Of a DNA stretch of 64,000 bases, positions 36,948 to 50,184 are shown piece after piece; position 1 is the first letter of the stretch; every line of letters begins with the position of its first letter. Made by a program: the position numbers and the translations under genes. Under the pieces are notes generated by a model that was given only the letters and a program-made list of their open reading frames with translations, ran no database searches and was not told the origin of the DNA. This DNA comes from Dysosmobacter acutus (GTDB taxonomy: Bacteria; Bacillota; Clostridia; Oscillospirales; Oscillospiraceae). The stretch spans positions 806,001-870,000 of the forward strand of contig NZ_JAHLQN010000001.1 in assembly GCF_018919205.1 (NCBI RefSeq), written 5' to 3'.

Positions 36948-38024
36948 TTACGTTCCCATCCTTTCAAAGTCCAGCTTGTCCGCCATCTCCGTCTGCCTTG
37001 TAGGAAACAGATGGGCGTAGCGGTAGGTGATGTCGATACTCTCATGCCCCACCCGGTCAGCGATTGCCAGGGCGGTGAAGCCCATATCAATCAGCAGGGA
37101 AATGTGTGAATGTCGGAGGTCGTGAATCCTGATCCGCTTCACTCCCGCCGCTTTCGCACCTCTGTCCATTTCATGGTGGAGATAGTGCTTGCTGACAGAG
37201 AAAATCCGTTCATTTGCCCCGGTGCTGTAAAACATCTTTAAGTAGTCCTCCATCTCTCCACAGAGGAATTTGGGCATCTTAATGACACGGTTGCTCTTTT
37301 TCGTCTTGGGGGTGGTAATCACGTCCTTGCCCTTGAGCCGCTGATAGGATTTGCTGATGGACACTGTACCCGCCTCAAAGTCGAAGTCTGTTGGGGTGAG
37401 GGCCAGCAGTTCCCCCTCCCGGATACCGCACCAGTAGAGCATTTCAAAGGCGTAGTAGGAGAGGGGCTTGTCCATCATGGCGTCGGCAAACTTCAAATAC
37501 TCGTCCTTCGTCCAGAACAGCATTTCACGCCGTTCCTCCACACCCATGTTCCCGGCCTTGGCCGCAGGATTGACCTGGAGGCCGTAGTAGCGGACAGCAT
37601 GGTTAAAGAGGGCGCTCAACTGATTGTGGACGGTTTTGAGATAGGTGGGGGAATAGGGCTTTCCTTTGGCGTCTGTCAACTCCCGGATCGCGTTCTGCCA
37701 ATCCATCACATCCTTGGCGGTGATTTCCGACAGTTTCCGCTTTCCAAAATACGGCAGGATTTTCTTCTGGATAATGCTCTCTTTTGTCAGCCAGGTGTTC
37801 AGCTTCAGCTTGGGCTTCATGTCCTTTTCATAGAGCTGGGCGAAGCTCTCAAAGGTCATGTTCACATCGGCCTGCTTCTGCATCAGGAACTCCCGCTCCC
37901 ACGTCTGGGCCTCCTTTTTGGTGGCAAAGCCACGCTTCAACTTCTGTTGGCGCTCTCCCTTCCAGTCCGTATAGCGGAACTGGACGTACCAAGTGCCGTT
38001 GGCCTTGTTCTTAAACGCCGCCAT
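36948..38024 (-). CDS. int: Tyrosine integrase of element 2
   Basis: 358 residues; ATG 38024 with AAGGAGTG 8 nt upstream. AP2-like arm-binding N-terminus (NGTWYVQFRYTDWKGERQQK), core-binding domain, catalytic residues in WCGIREGELLAL, IHDLRHSHISLL, VGHES and TYRYAHLF. Homologous to the element 1 integrase (29989), and both act on the same guaA core, yet the arm sequences beside their elements differ (GCTATCA versus CGTGTACT). Confidence 0.95.
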   Translation of the reverse strand: MAAFKNKANGTWYVQFRYTDWKGERQQKLKRGFATKKEAQTWEREFLMQKQADVNMTFESFAQLYEKDMKPKLKLNTWLTKESIIQKKILPYFGKRKLSEITAKDVMDWQNAIRELTDAKGKPYSPTYLKTVHNQLSALFNHAVRYYGLQVNPAAKAGNMGVEERREMLFWTKDEYLKFADAMMDKPLSYYAFEMLYWCGIREGELLALTPTDFDFEAGTVSISKSYQRLKGKDVITTPKTKKSNRVIKMPKFLCGEMEDYLKMFYSTGANERIFSVSKHYLHHEMDRGAKAAGVKRIRIHDLRHSHISLLIDMGFTALAIADRVGHESIDITYRYAHLFPTRQTEMADKLDFERMGT

Positions 38025-38027
38025 AGG

Positions 38028-38228
38028 TTAATCACTCCTTTCACTCTGACCCCTTGTGCCATAAAATTTTTCGTGGAAGAATTTGCGGTCGATCCGGCCT
38101 GAAATGGTAATACAGCCCGTCTTTTTCAACTCCGCATTCATGGAACGAATCAGCTTATAGGCATAGGGGACAGAAACCCCTAATTCCTCCGCTACCTCGT
38201 CCACCCGCATGAACATGGTGCTTGCCAT
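38028..38228 (-). CDS. xis: Excisionase-like HTH protein of element 2
   Basis: 66 residues from ATG 38228, with AAAGGAGGTG upstream (the open frame begins at 38249). RVDEVAEELGVSVPYAYKLI is the HTH. It ends 3 bp before the integrase, so xis and int are co-transcribed from the consensus promoter at 38281-38309. Confidence 0.82.
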   Translation of the reverse strand: MASTMFMRVDEVAEELGVSVPYAYKLIRSMNAELKKTGCITISGRIDRKFFHEKFYGTRGQSERSD

Positions 38229-38258
38229 TGTGAGCTCACCTCCTTTCATGGCTCGAAA

Positions 38259-38309
38259 ACTAAGCCTTTATGCTTAATCTATTATAACTAAGCAAATTTG
38301 CTTTGTCAA
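38259..38309 (-). promoter_or_regulatory. Consensus promoter of xis-int with two operators
   Basis: Minus strand TTGACA (38304-38309), 17 bp, TATAAT (38281-38286), a perfect consensus. A palindrome, CTAAGCAAATTTGCTTT (38288-38304), fills the spacer, and a second copy, CTAAGCCTTTATGCTTA (38260-38276), lies downstream of the -10. Both are likely binding sites for the divergent XRE protein. Confidence 0.75.
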
Positions 38310-38352
38310 GTGGCTTGCGGAATAATTTTTAACTTTTTTGTTTAAGATACTC

Positions 38353-38382
38353 TTGACTGTTACTAAGCGAATATGTTATACT
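38353..38382 (+). promoter_or_regulatory. Promoter of the XRE regulator with a third operator
   Basis: TTGACT (38353-38358), 18 bp, TATACT (38377-38382). A third, weaker operator copy CTAAGCGAATATGTTA (38363-38378) overlaps it, suggesting autoregulation. Confidence 0.65.
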
Positions 38383-38419
38383 ACTTTCGACAGAAACCAC
38401 CAGATAGGAGTTGGCATTT

Positions 38420-38953
38420 ATGGCAATAGGAGAGCGCATCCATTTTTTCCGCACCCTCCGGGGTATGACACAGAAGTATCTTGGTATGGCGGTGGGCTTT
38501 CCAGAGCGTTCCGCCGATGTTCGTCTGGCACAGTACGAAACAGGCACCCGGACGCCGAAGGCCGACTTGACCGCTGCCCTGGCGCATACATTAGATGTAT
38601 CGCCCCAGGCGTTGAGCGTCCCGGACATAGACAACTACATAGGTTTGGCCCATACGCTGTTCGCCTTGGAGGATGTTTACAGTCTGAAAGTGGTAGAGGC
38701 GGATGGACGTGCCTGCCTGCAAGCAGATATTTTTCAGGGAGGCCGTCAAGCCAGTGAGCTGAACAAAATCTTGATTGCGTGGCGGGAACAGGCGGCGAAG
38801 CTGGAGGCCGGGGAGATCACCAAGGAGGACTATGACCGCTGGCGCTACAACTACCCGAAGTACGACACCACCCAGCGGTGGGCCAAAGTCCCCTCGAAGG
38901 AATTAAGCGATGCTCTGATAAAAGGATTGAAGAAACAGAGAAAAGACAAATAA
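38420..38953 (+). CDS. XRE-family repressor of element 2
   Basis: 177 residues from ATG 38420 (AGGAG 9 nt upstream). The N-terminal HTH is GERIHFFRTLRGMTQKYLGM followed by SADVRLAQYETGTRTP. The C-terminal part, including LEAGEITKEDYDRWRYNYPK, is typical of clostridial element regulators. It is transcribed away from xis-int, and the shared intergenic region holds three similar palindromes. The likely role is keeping excision silent. Confidence 0.85.
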   Translation: MAIGERIHFFRTLRGMTQKYLGMAVGFPERSADVRLAQYETGTRTPKADLTAALAHTLDVSPQALSVPDIDNYIGLAHTLFALEDVYSLKVVEADGRACLQADIFQGGRQASELNKILIAWREQAAKLEAGEITKEDYDRWRYNYPKYDTTQRWAKVPSKELSDALIKGLKKQRKDK

Positions 38954-38960
38954 CAAAAAA

Positions 38961-38992
38961 GGTCTTGCCGACTGGTGAAAGTCAGCAAGACC
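38961..38992. terminator. Terminator after the XRE gene
   Basis: Stem GGTCTTGC (38961-38968) with GCAAGACC (38985-38992) plus an inner stem, A-run before and TTTTT after. Works in both directions. Confidence 0.8.
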
Positions 38993-39072
38993 TTTTTCTT
39001 AGGATATGGAGGATTTACCCGCAAACCACCCGTTATACGGGAGTGAACAAAGTAAATCCGGTTTTGGTATCT

Positions 39073-39090
39073 GCTATCAATTTGCTATCA
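39073..39090 (+). repeat. Arm-type sites, element 2 right end
   Basis: GCTATCA at 39073-39079 and 39084-39090, 11 bp apart, matching the pair at 31248-31265. Confidence 0.65.
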
Positions 39091-39148
39091 AATGCCCCGT
39101 TTCCGCTTTAAGACCCCAGTGTTTTCAAGGCTTTGCTGGTTTTGTCAG

Positions 39149-39160
39149 TTATTCCCACTC
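39149..39160 (-). repeat. att core within the guaA 3' end
   Basis: TTATTCCCACTC, encoding Glu-Trp-Glu-stop of GuaA. Integration here keeps the gene intact. Confidence 0.85.
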
Positions 39161-40684
39161 GATGGTGGCGGGGGGCTTGGAGGTGATGTCGTAGACGATG
39201 CGGTTGATGGATCGGACCTCATTGACGATGCGCACGCTGACCCGATCCAGCACGTCATAGGGGATTCTCGCCCAATCGGCGGTCATGAAGTCGGAGGTGT
39301 TCACCGCCCGCAGGGCCAGGGTATAGTCATAGGTGCGGCCGTCTCCCATGACACCCACGGAGCGCATGGAGGTGAGGACCGCAAAATACTGGGACAGGGA
39401 CGCGTCAGCGCCGGCTTTGTGCAGCTCGTCCCGGAAGATGAAGTCGGCCTCCCGCAGGATGTCTAACTTCTCTCTGGTGATCTCGCCGATGACACGGACG
39501 GAGAGGCCGGGGCCGGGGAAGGGCTGACGGGAGACCAGATACTCGGGAAGGCCCAGCTCGCGGCCCAGCTGTCGGACCTCGTCTTTGAAGAGCATGCGCA
39601 GAGGCTCCACGATCTCCTTGAAGTCCACATAGTCCGGCAGGCCTCCCACATTGTGGTGGCTCTTGATGGTGGCGGAGGCGCCCAGACCGGACTCGATGAC
39701 GTCGGGGTAGATGGTGCCCTGGGCCAGGAACTCCACAGCGCCGATCTTTTTGGCCTCCTCCTCAAAGACGCGGATAAACTCCTCGCCGATGATCTTGCGC
39801 TTGCGCTCCGGCTCTGTGACCCCGGAGAGCCTGCTGAGGAAACGCTCCTCCGCATCCACACGGACAAAGTTGAGGTCCCACTTGGAAAACGCGGCTTCCA
39901 CCTCATCGCCCTCGTCCTTGCGCATCAGTCCGTGGTCCACAAAGACACAGGTCAGCTGCCTGCCCACGGCCTCGGCCAGCAGGGCTGCGGCGACTGAGGA
40001 GTCCACGCCGCCGCTGAGGGCCAACAGCACCCGGCCACCGCCCACCTGATTACGGACTTGGGCGATGGCGCTTTTGCAGTAGTCGCCCATGGTCCATTGG
40101 CCGTGGGCCCCGCAGACCTCGTAGAGGAAGTTGCGGATCATTTTCACCCCGTACTCCGTGTGGTTGACCTCGGGGTGATACTGTACGCCGTAAAAGCCCC
40201 GGGACTCATCGGCAATGGCCACGTTGGGGCAGGCGTCGCTGTGGGCGGTCAGGGAAAAACCGTCGGGGACCCGCTCCATATAGTCGCCGTGGCTCATCCA
40301 GGTGACGCTTTGAGCGGGCAAATTTTTGAACAAAGGAGAAGTGGTGTCGAAAAAGGTCTCGGTGCGGCCATACTCCCGGGCGGTGGCGTCGGTGGCGGGG
40401 GAGACCTTGCCGCCCAGGTGATGGGCCATCAGCTGGCAGCCGTAGCAGATCCCAAGAATGGGAATGCCAAGGGAGAAGATGGCGGGGGCCACCTGGGGGG
40501 AATCAGGTTCATAGACGCTGCTGGGACCGCCGGTGAAGATAAAGCCGATGGGATGCATGGCCTGCAGTTCAGATAAGGGGGTGGTGCAGGGCTTGACCTC
40601 GCAATAGACATTGCACTCCCGGACGCGGCGTGCAATCAGCTGATTGTATTGGCCGCCAAAGTCAAGGACGACAACACGTTCCAT
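39149..40684 (-). CDS. guaA: GMP synthase (glutamine-hydrolysing)
   Basis: Converts XMP to GMP using ATP and glutamine. 511 residues, full length: class I amidotransferase with Cys80 in GICYGC and the His/Glu pair in QYHPEV, then the ATP-pyrophosphatase [33 protein letters not shown] and terminal ATIEWE. ATG 40684 follows AAAGGA. xpt lies 24 bp upstream on the same strand, a purine salvage/GMP operon. Its last codons form the core where both integrative elements inserted without damage. Confidence 0.98.
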   Translation of the reverse strand: MERVVVLDFGGQYNQLIARRVRECNVYCEVKPCTTPLSELQAMHPIGFIFTGGPSSVYEPDSPQVAPAIFSLGIPILGICYGCQLMAHHLGGKVSPATDATAREYGRTETFFDTTSPLFKNLPAQSVTWMSHGDYMERVPDGFSLTAHSDACPNVAIADESRGFYGVQYHPEVNHTEYGVKMIRNFLYEVCGAHGQWTMGDYCKSAIAQVRNQVGGGRVLLALSGGVDSSVAAALLAEAVGRQLTCVFVDHGLMRKDEGDEVEAAFSKWDLNFVRVDAEERFLSRLSGVTEPERKRKIIGEEFIRVFEEEAKKIGAVEFLAQGTIYPDVIESGLGASATIKSHHNVGGLPDYVDFKEIVEPLRMLFKDEVRQLGRELGLPEYLVSRQPFPGPGLSVRVIGEITREKLDILREADFIFRDELHKAGADASLSQYFAVLTSMRSVGVMGDGRTYDYTLALRAVNTSDFMTADWARIPYDVLDRVSVRIVNEVRSINRIVYDITSKPPATIEWE

Positions 40685-40708
40685 ATAGTAGTTCCTTTCC
40701 GAAAGAAA

Positions 40709-41281
40709 TCAGTCCCGAAAGACGATGTTGCCCGGTTCAGCGCTTTCAATGATGGCCAGAGACTGGAGATTCACGCCGGCGGCCCGCAGCCGGTCTCCTC
40801 CGCCCTGGAAGCCCTTTTCCACAGCGCAGCCCACGCCCACCAGCGCGGCGCCCGCGGAGGTCACGATGTCGCACAGGCCGCGGATGGCCTCGCCGTTGGC
40901 CAGGAAGTCGTCGATGATGAGCACGTGGTCGCCGGGACGGATCCATTCCTTGGAGACCAGAAGCGTGACCTTTTTCTTATAGGTATAGGAGAAGATGTCG
41001 CTCTGGTACAGGCCGCCCTCAATGTTGTCGCTCTTGGCCTTTTTGGCAAAGACCATGGGCTTGCCCCATCTGTGGGCGCAGATAGCCGCCAGGGCAATGC
41101 CGCTGGCCTCCGCCGTCAGGATCAGATTGACCTGGCGCAGATCGAAATGATGGGCAAACTCGTCGGCGATATCCTGCATGAGCTTGGTGTCGACGCGGTG
41201 GTTCAGAAATCCGTCTACCTTGATGATGTTGCCGGGCAGAACCTTGCCCTCTTTTTCGATGCGCTCTTTCAGCTGCTGCAT
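40709..41281 (-). CDS. xpt: Xanthine phosphoribosyltransferase
   Basis: Salvages xanthine to XMP, the substrate of GuaA encoded next. 190 residues; the PRPP-binding motif is VLIIDDFLANGEAI (about 119-132), with the family N-terminus LKERIEKEGKVLPGNIIKVD. ATG 41281 has GGGGGAAA upstream. Only a promoter was found in the 220-bp upstream gap. Xpt genes often carry a purine riboswitch, but I see none here. Confidence 0.96.
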   Translation of the reverse strand: MQQLKERIEKEGKVLPGNIIKVDGFLNHRVDTKLMQDIADEFAHHFDLRQVNLILTAEASGIALAAICAHRWGKPMVFAKKAKSDNIEGGLYQSDIFSYTYKKKVTLLVSKEWIRPGDHVLIIDDFLANGEAIRGLCDIVTSAGAALVGVGCAVEKGFQGGGDRLRAAGVNLQSLAIIESAEPGNIVFRD

Positions 41282-41346
41282 GTATGTTTCCCCCTGTATG
41301 TTCTTTTATAGTTTGGCATCCGCGGCAGAGCAGTCTTAACTTTACT

Positions 41347-41375
41347 ATTATCCCTGCTTTTTCCCGCTTTTTCAA
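41347..41375 (-). promoter_or_regulatory. xpt-guaA promoter
   Basis: Minus strand TTGAAA (41370-41375), 17 bp, GATAAT (41347-41352). Confidence 0.6.
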
Positions 41376-41458
41376 CTGTTTTTCCAACAAAAAAGGAAAA
41401 GAGGCATATCCCTCCCTTGGCTATTTTCCATAGCCTCCCATTGCGGACAGGAAAAACG

Positions 41459-41492
41459 CGCCCGTCCGCGTGCCATAGACTGCGGACGGGCG
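41459..41492 (-). terminator. Terminator of the mrp gene
   Basis: 11-bp GC-rich stem (41459-41469 with 41482-41492), followed on the minus strand by CGTTTTTCC, 9 bp after the mrp stop. Confidence 0.85.
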
Positions 41493-41500
41493 TATCAGGC

Positions 41501-42322
41501 TCAGCAGGACTCAAGGGCTGCGGCTGCGCCGTCCAGCCAATTGCCGGAGAACTCCTCGATTTTTCCGGCGTCTGCCAGAGCCGCAAGGGCGGGTTCAATG
41601 GGCATCCTGCCCAACAGGGAGAGGTTGTGGCGCGCTGCGGCCAGCTCGGATTTGCCCTTGCCGAAAAGGTAGATGGGCTTGCCGCAGTCGGGGCAGGTGA
41701 CATAGCTCATATTCTCCACCAGCCCCACGATGGGAACCTCCATCATCTCCGCCATGCGGACGGCCTTCTCCACCACCATGGATACCAGCTCCTGGGGCGA
41801 GGCCACGATGACGATACCATCCAGCGGGATGGACTGGAACACGCTGAGGGATACATCGCCGGTTCCGGGAGGCATATCCACGAAGAGGTAGTCCACATCC
41901 CAGATCACGTCGGTCCAGAACTGGGTGACTACGCTGCCGATAACCGGACCGCGCCAGAGCACCGGGTCCGTCTCGTGTTCCAGCAGCAAATTGACGCTCA
42001 TCAGCTGGATTCCCGTGCTGCTGTCCACCGGGTAGAGGCAGTTGTCACCGCCCCGGGCCCGCTCGTGGACGCCGAAGACCTTGGGGATGGAGGGCCCGGT
42101 GATGTCGGCATCCAGAATGCCGACCCGATAGCCCCTGCGGCGCATGGTGACGGCCAACTGGCTGGTGACCATGGATTTGCCGACGCCGCCTTTGCCGGAG
42201 ACCACGCCATAGACCTTGCCGATGTGACTTTCGGCGTGAGGCTGCTTCAGGAGGGATTGAGGCTCCTGGCGCTCGGCACAGCTTTCGCCGCAGGTGCTGC
42301 AGTTATGAGTACATTCGCTCAT
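41501..42322 (-). CDS. mrp: Mrp/NBP35 (ApbC) family Fe-S cluster carrier ATPase
   Basis: 273-residue P-loop ATPase that holds and delivers Fe-S clusters. The N-terminal Cys-rich segment (CTHNCSTCGESC, residues 4-15) resembles NBP35-type cluster ligands. Deviant Walker A GKGGVGKS (about 44-51), Walker B FVDMPPGTGD, and a C-terminal CPDCG pair that bridges the dimer cluster. Monocistronic with its own terminator. Confidence 0.95.
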   Translation of the reverse strand: MSECTHNCSTCGESCAERQEPQSLLKQPHAESHIGKVYGVVSGKGGVGKSMVTSQLAVTMRRRGYRVGILDADITGPSIPKVFGVHERARGGDNCLYPVDSSTGIQLMSVNLLLEHETDPVLWRGPVIGSVVTQFWTDVIWDVDYLFVDMPPGTGDVSLSVFQSIPLDGIVIVASPQELVSMVVEKAVRMAEMMEVPIVGLVENMSYVTCPDCGKPIYLFGKGKSELAAARHNLSLLGRMPIEPALAALADAGKIEEFSGNWLDGAAAALESC

Positions 42323-42392
42323 CGTTCTGACTCCTTTTTATAATCTGAAATAAAGTTCTCTCCATTGTATGGAGGAAAGCCTGTTCTAATCC

Positions 42393-44570
42393 TCAAATGC
42401 TTTGGATGTGTGCAAGCCCCTTTGTCCGCAGATAGTCTGCCTCACGGGACTGGCAGGTAAACATCAGAATCTGCCGGCCGCAGGTGCTGAGGTAATCCAG
42501 CGCCGCCGCCATTCGTTGGTCGTCAAAGGTGACCAATGCGTCATCTAAAATCAGGGGGACCTCCTTTTCAGGCGGCAGGAGCAGATCACAGATGGCAAGG
42601 CGCACCGCCAGGTACAGCTGGTCGGCGGTCCCTTGGCTCAGCAGCCGCACGTCCCGGGCAATGGGGTCCTCTCCGGCCTGGGCGGAGGCGCCGAAGCTGC
42701 GGTCCAGGGCGATCTTGCAATAGCGGCCGCCGGTGAGGGCGGAAAAAATCTGTGCGGCCCGCCGGCCCAGCTCCGGGGAAAAGCGGTTTTGCAGCGTGGT
42801 ATTGGCGCTACTGAGGGCATCCATGGCCATGGCAATGGCGTCGTACTCCTGCTGCAGTCCGGACAGGGCGGCCCGGAGAGTGTCCACGGAGGCGCGCAGG
42901 GTATCCTCGTCCCCAATGGCGGACAGGCGGCCTTGCAGCTGATCGGCCTGGGAGCGGACGGCGGCCATCTCCCCCTGCGCCGCCTCCAGCAGCCGCTTCA
43001 GCTCCTCCGGACTCTCCTGGGGCCGGGGCGGCAGCTCCTGGCCGGAGGGGGCGGACTCAAGTCCGGCCTGGGCAAACTGACAGCGCAGCGCAGCCTCCCG
43101 GGCCTGAGTCTCCGCCTCCGAGGCCTCGCGCCGCCGCCCAACGCACTCCCGCAGCGCATCGTCCGCTGCAGTGAGGTCAAACGCCGCGGGACGGAACCGG
43201 CGGATTTCGATGAGGATGGCCTGCTCGTTGGTGGTGAGGGAGGCGTAGAGCGCCTCCGCGGCCGCGGATCTGGCGGCGGCTTCCTCCTGTGACCTCTCCC
43301 AGGCCATATATAACTTGATATATGTATCCGCTGCCTCTGCCAGCGCCTCCGGAGAAGATGCCTGATACATCTCAAGAAAGGCGGTCCGTTTCTTAAGATC
43401 GCTCCGCTGCCGCCGGAACACGGCCAAAAGGCCCAGAAGAAGGCCTGTACAGCCCGCCATGCCCCCGGCCCAGAGGGGATACGTCCCCTGGCTGAGCAGA
43501 AAGGTTCCGCCGGCGCCGACGAGGAACAGTAAAACCGGGAACCACCAGGCCCTGGGGCGGAGAGCAGGGACAGAGGCGGCGGTCTTCCGGGCGGACTCGG
43601 GGCTCTGACCGGCAAAGGGACTGTTGTTGACAGCCACCTCCGCCTTATAGAGGGCGCGCTGAGCATTGTCCCGATCCTCACGGGCCTTCTCCACGGACTT
43701 GCGCACAGTTCCAAGGTTGACGATGGCGGCGCGCAGCCGGGCGATCTCCTCCATGGTGGGGATGCGTTCCTCTTCCAGCCGGGAGCGCAGCAGCTCCGCC
43801 CGCCTCTGGGCGGCCTGAGCCTCCTCCTGCTGAAGACGCAGGGCGGTTTGGGCCTCCGCTTCCTCCCAGCTTCGGCAGAGCGCGATCTTTTCCTTCAGCG
43901 ATTTGCAGCGGTGATCCAGTTCCTTCAGGCGCTGCAATTGGTCCTGGAGCGCTTCGGTCAGAGCGCGGAGCTGGGCCAGCTCCCCCTCTCTGACCCGCAG
44001 GACGGCCTCTGTATCGGGAATCAGGCCGTTCTTATTATAGCGTCTGCGGTTGAGCTGCTTTTTAAGGCGGTCGCAGGACTCCGTATAAGAGGTGTCCTCT
44101 TCTCCGGTGGTGATGAGTGAGGCGATGCGGCGCTCCAGCTCCGCGTCTTGCCCGACAGCCATCCCGGCCTGGCGGATCAGGGCGCTGCGCTCAAAAACCT
44201 CCCTTGGAACGCCCAGCAGCTCCTCCCCGCAGGAAGAGGCGGTAAGCCCGGGGACCTCGTCCGCGGTACCGGCGTAGACGGCGGAGAAGCGGCCCAAAGG
44301 AGAGCTGGCCCGGGCGGTATCCCGGGTGACCAGCAGCTCTCTGCCGCCGCAGCGGCACTCGATGCTTCCCCGCATGGCCGCGCCGCTCCAGGGGGTAAAT
44401 CGGTTTTTATCAGCCAAAGGCCCCCGCTCCCGGGCAGGGAATCCATATAACATGGTTGAGAGAAATGCACACCAGGTGGACTTGCCAGCCTCATTGGGGG
44501 CGCAGATCAGGTTGAGCCCGTCGGAAAGCTCCAGGGTTTGATCCGTCAGCTTGCCGAAGGTGGCGCTCAT
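42393..44570 (-). CDS. Large SbcC/YhaN-like ATPase with coiled coil and membrane segments
   Basis: ABC-type ATPase of the SbcC/Rad50/RecF group. Walker A is CAPNEAGKST (about 23-32); the C-terminal half has LLSQGTADQLYLAVRLAICD (signature) and LILDDALVTFDDQR (Walker B). Between lie coiled coils and, unusually, two hydrophobic segments near 342-386 (WWFPVLLFLVGAGGTFLL, then GMAGCTGLLLGLLAVF), as in YhaN-type proteins. ATG 44570 gives 725 residues, but the expected first beta strand (LLLHRMSATFGKL) extends upstream, so a CTG at 44585, 6 nt after AAGGAGGG, may be the true start. No SbcD/YhaO nuclease partner is adjacent. Confidence 0.85.
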   Translation of the reverse strand: MSATFGKLTDQTLELSDGLNLICAPNEAGKSTWCAFLSTMLYGFPARERGPLADKNRFTPWSGAAMRGSIECRCGGRELLVTRDTARASSPLGRFSAVYAGTADEVPGLTASSCGEELLGVPREVFERSALIRQAGMAVGQDAELERRIASLITTGEEDTSYTESCDRLKKQLNRRRYNKNGLIPDTEAVLRVREGELAQLRALTEALQDQLQRLKELDHRCKSLKEKIALCRSWEEAEAQTALRLQQEEAQAAQRRAELLRSRLEEERIPTMEEIARLRAAIVNLGTVRKSVEKAREDRDNAQRALYKAEVAVNNSPFAGQSPESARKTAASVPALRPRAWWFPVLLFLVGAGGTFLLSQGTYPLWAGGMAGCTGLLLGLLAVFRRQRSDLKKRTAFLEMYQASSPEALAEAADTYIKLYMAWERSQEEAAARSAAAEALYASLTTNEQAILIEIRRFRPAAFDLTAADDALRECVGRRREASEAETQAREAALRCQFAQAGLESAPSGQELPPRPQESPEELKRLLEAAQGEMAAVRSQADQLQGRLSAIGDEDTLRASVDTLRAALSGLQQEYDAIAMAMDALSSANTTLQNRFSPELGRRAAQIFSALTGGRYCKIALDRSFGASAQAGEDPIARDVRLLSQGTADQLYLAVRLAICDLLLPPEKEVPLILDDALVTFDDQRMAAALDYLSTCGRQILMFTCQSREADYLRTKGLAHIQSI

Positions 44571-44741
44571 GCGGTGCAGCAGCAGAACGATCCCTCCTTG
44601 TCCAATTCATCTTGCCGCAGATTCTGCGGTTCGGCAGTATTATAGTACGTTTGCGGCGGAAAGTCACGTGCAAAGAGAAGGAAAGGTATAAGTGAGAGAG
44701 ATGGCAGGGATAAAAAAATGAGAAAAAGGGGAGAAAGGGTA

Positions 44742-44770
44742 TTGACAAGCGGGGAGAGATTTGGTATTCT
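44742..44770 (+). promoter_or_regulatory. rRNA operon promoter P1
   Basis: TTGACA (44742-44747), 17 bp, TATTCT (44765-44770). Confidence 0.7.
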
Positions 44771-44840
44771 AAGCAAGCTGTTTCCAAGCCCCCCGCGAAA
44801 ACAGCCTCGAAAGAAATCTGAAAAAGATTGAAAAAAGAGG

Positions 44841-44870
44841 TTGACAAGAGTGGGGGAGATGGGGTATAAT
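44841..44870 (+). promoter_or_regulatory. rRNA operon promoter P2
   Basis: TTGACA (44841-44846), 18 bp, TATAAT (44865-44870), about 100 bp after P1. The remaining 225 bp to the 16S start is leader sequence with processing stems; no gene seen. Confidence 0.8.
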
Positions 44871-45094
44871 AGCAATGTTCCGCCGGTGAGGCGTGCACCT
44901 TGTAAATTAAACAACGTAACGAAAAGAAAGCACCAGACGGTAAGCGCACTTGTGAGAAATCACGGTGCGCGCCGATAAAGGCTTTGCAAGTAGGGGTTTA
45001 GTCAATTACCCGAACGCGGAGCGAAAAACAAGAAGCTATGGAAATAGCTCTGTAAGTCAAGATTAGCTCAGGCCACGGCCTGTGTTGATACGAA

Positions 45095-46630
<1,536 letters not shown>

Positions 46631-46738
46631 AGACATTACCAGGGCCGAGGTTCTGGTATAACATCCTAAGGTCAGCCGGAAGGCGCGGGCTGAGTAGTTA
46701 CGTTGTTTAATTTAGAGGGTGCAGCCCTCGGTGGTTAT

Positions 46739-46815
46739 GGGCCCGTAGCTCAGCTGGCTAGAGCGTACGACTGATAATCGTAAGGTCGGTGGTTCGAGCC
46801 CACTCGGGCCCACCA
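46739..46815 (+). tRNA. tRNA-Ile (GAT)
   Basis: Full cloverleaf with acceptor GGGCCCG/CGGGCCC, anticodon loop CTGATAA and encoded CCA, in the 16S-23S spacer. Confidence 0.96.
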
Positions 46816-46861
46816 CAAAAAAGGAAGCCGTACCTGAAAGAGGGCGGAATGGAATAGAGCC

Positions 46862-46937
46862 GGGGATATAGCTCAGCTGGGAGAGCGCCTGCCTTGCAAG
46901 CAGGAGGTCGCCGGTTCGATCCCGACTATCTCCACCA
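46862..46937 (+). tRNA. tRNA-Ala (TGC)
   Basis: Acceptor GGGGATA/TATCTCC, anticodon loop CTTGCAA, encoded CCA, in the 16S-23S spacer. Confidence 0.96.
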
Positions 46938-46945
46938 ATTGAGAT

Positions 46946-46983
46946 CAGATTGAAGCATTTAAGGGATTAAATGTTTCAATCTG
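46946..46983 (+). other. 17-bp stem-loop in the rRNA spacer
   Basis: 46946-46962 pairs with 46967-46983 (one G-U) around GGGA, between tRNA-Ala and 23S. Probably a processing or folding signal; the rest of the spacer to 47335 holds no gene. Confidence 0.55.
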
Positions 46984-47335
46984 GCTTCAAAAGGAGCCGG
47001 AAAAAAGAATACGTCGTATCCAACTCCGACGCAACCCAGCGAAAGCGGTTGCGGAGGAAGAGGAGATGCAGCGAAATGAACGAGCTTTGCCACTTGTGGG
47101 AAAGCGAGTGATATGGAGCCTGCATGGACGCGTGCACCTTGAAAACTGAACAATGATATGATGAAAGACATGTAAGGCAACAGAAGAGGTCTTCTGGACA
47201 AAAGTTCGGAAGGTAATTTAATTGTGGAACAACATCTGAAAAGATGAGGGTAACAATTACAATTTCAAAAAAAAGAATTCTGAGGAAGCCTGCATAATTC
47301 AACTAAGAGAACCAATTGAAAGATTGTTCGAAATA

Positions 47336-50184
<2,849 letters not shown>

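Larger units (their letters stand above)
31133..39160. mobile_element. Integrative mobilizable element 2 (guaA site) carrying tet(W)
   Basis: About 8.0 kb between core copies at 31133 and 39149. Contents are tet(W) with its leader, a MobV-type relaxase, an oriT/origin-like region, a RepA-like helicase, a MobC-like protein, integrase, excisionase and a divergent XRE repressor. GCTATCA arm sites 11 bp apart lie at both ends. It lacks conjugation machinery, so it is an IME that needs a helper. Confidence 0.88.

Noticed and set aside
41282-41500. Expected purine riboswitch upstream of xpt.
   Set aside because: The conserved three-stem purine core was not seen; only a promoter was found.
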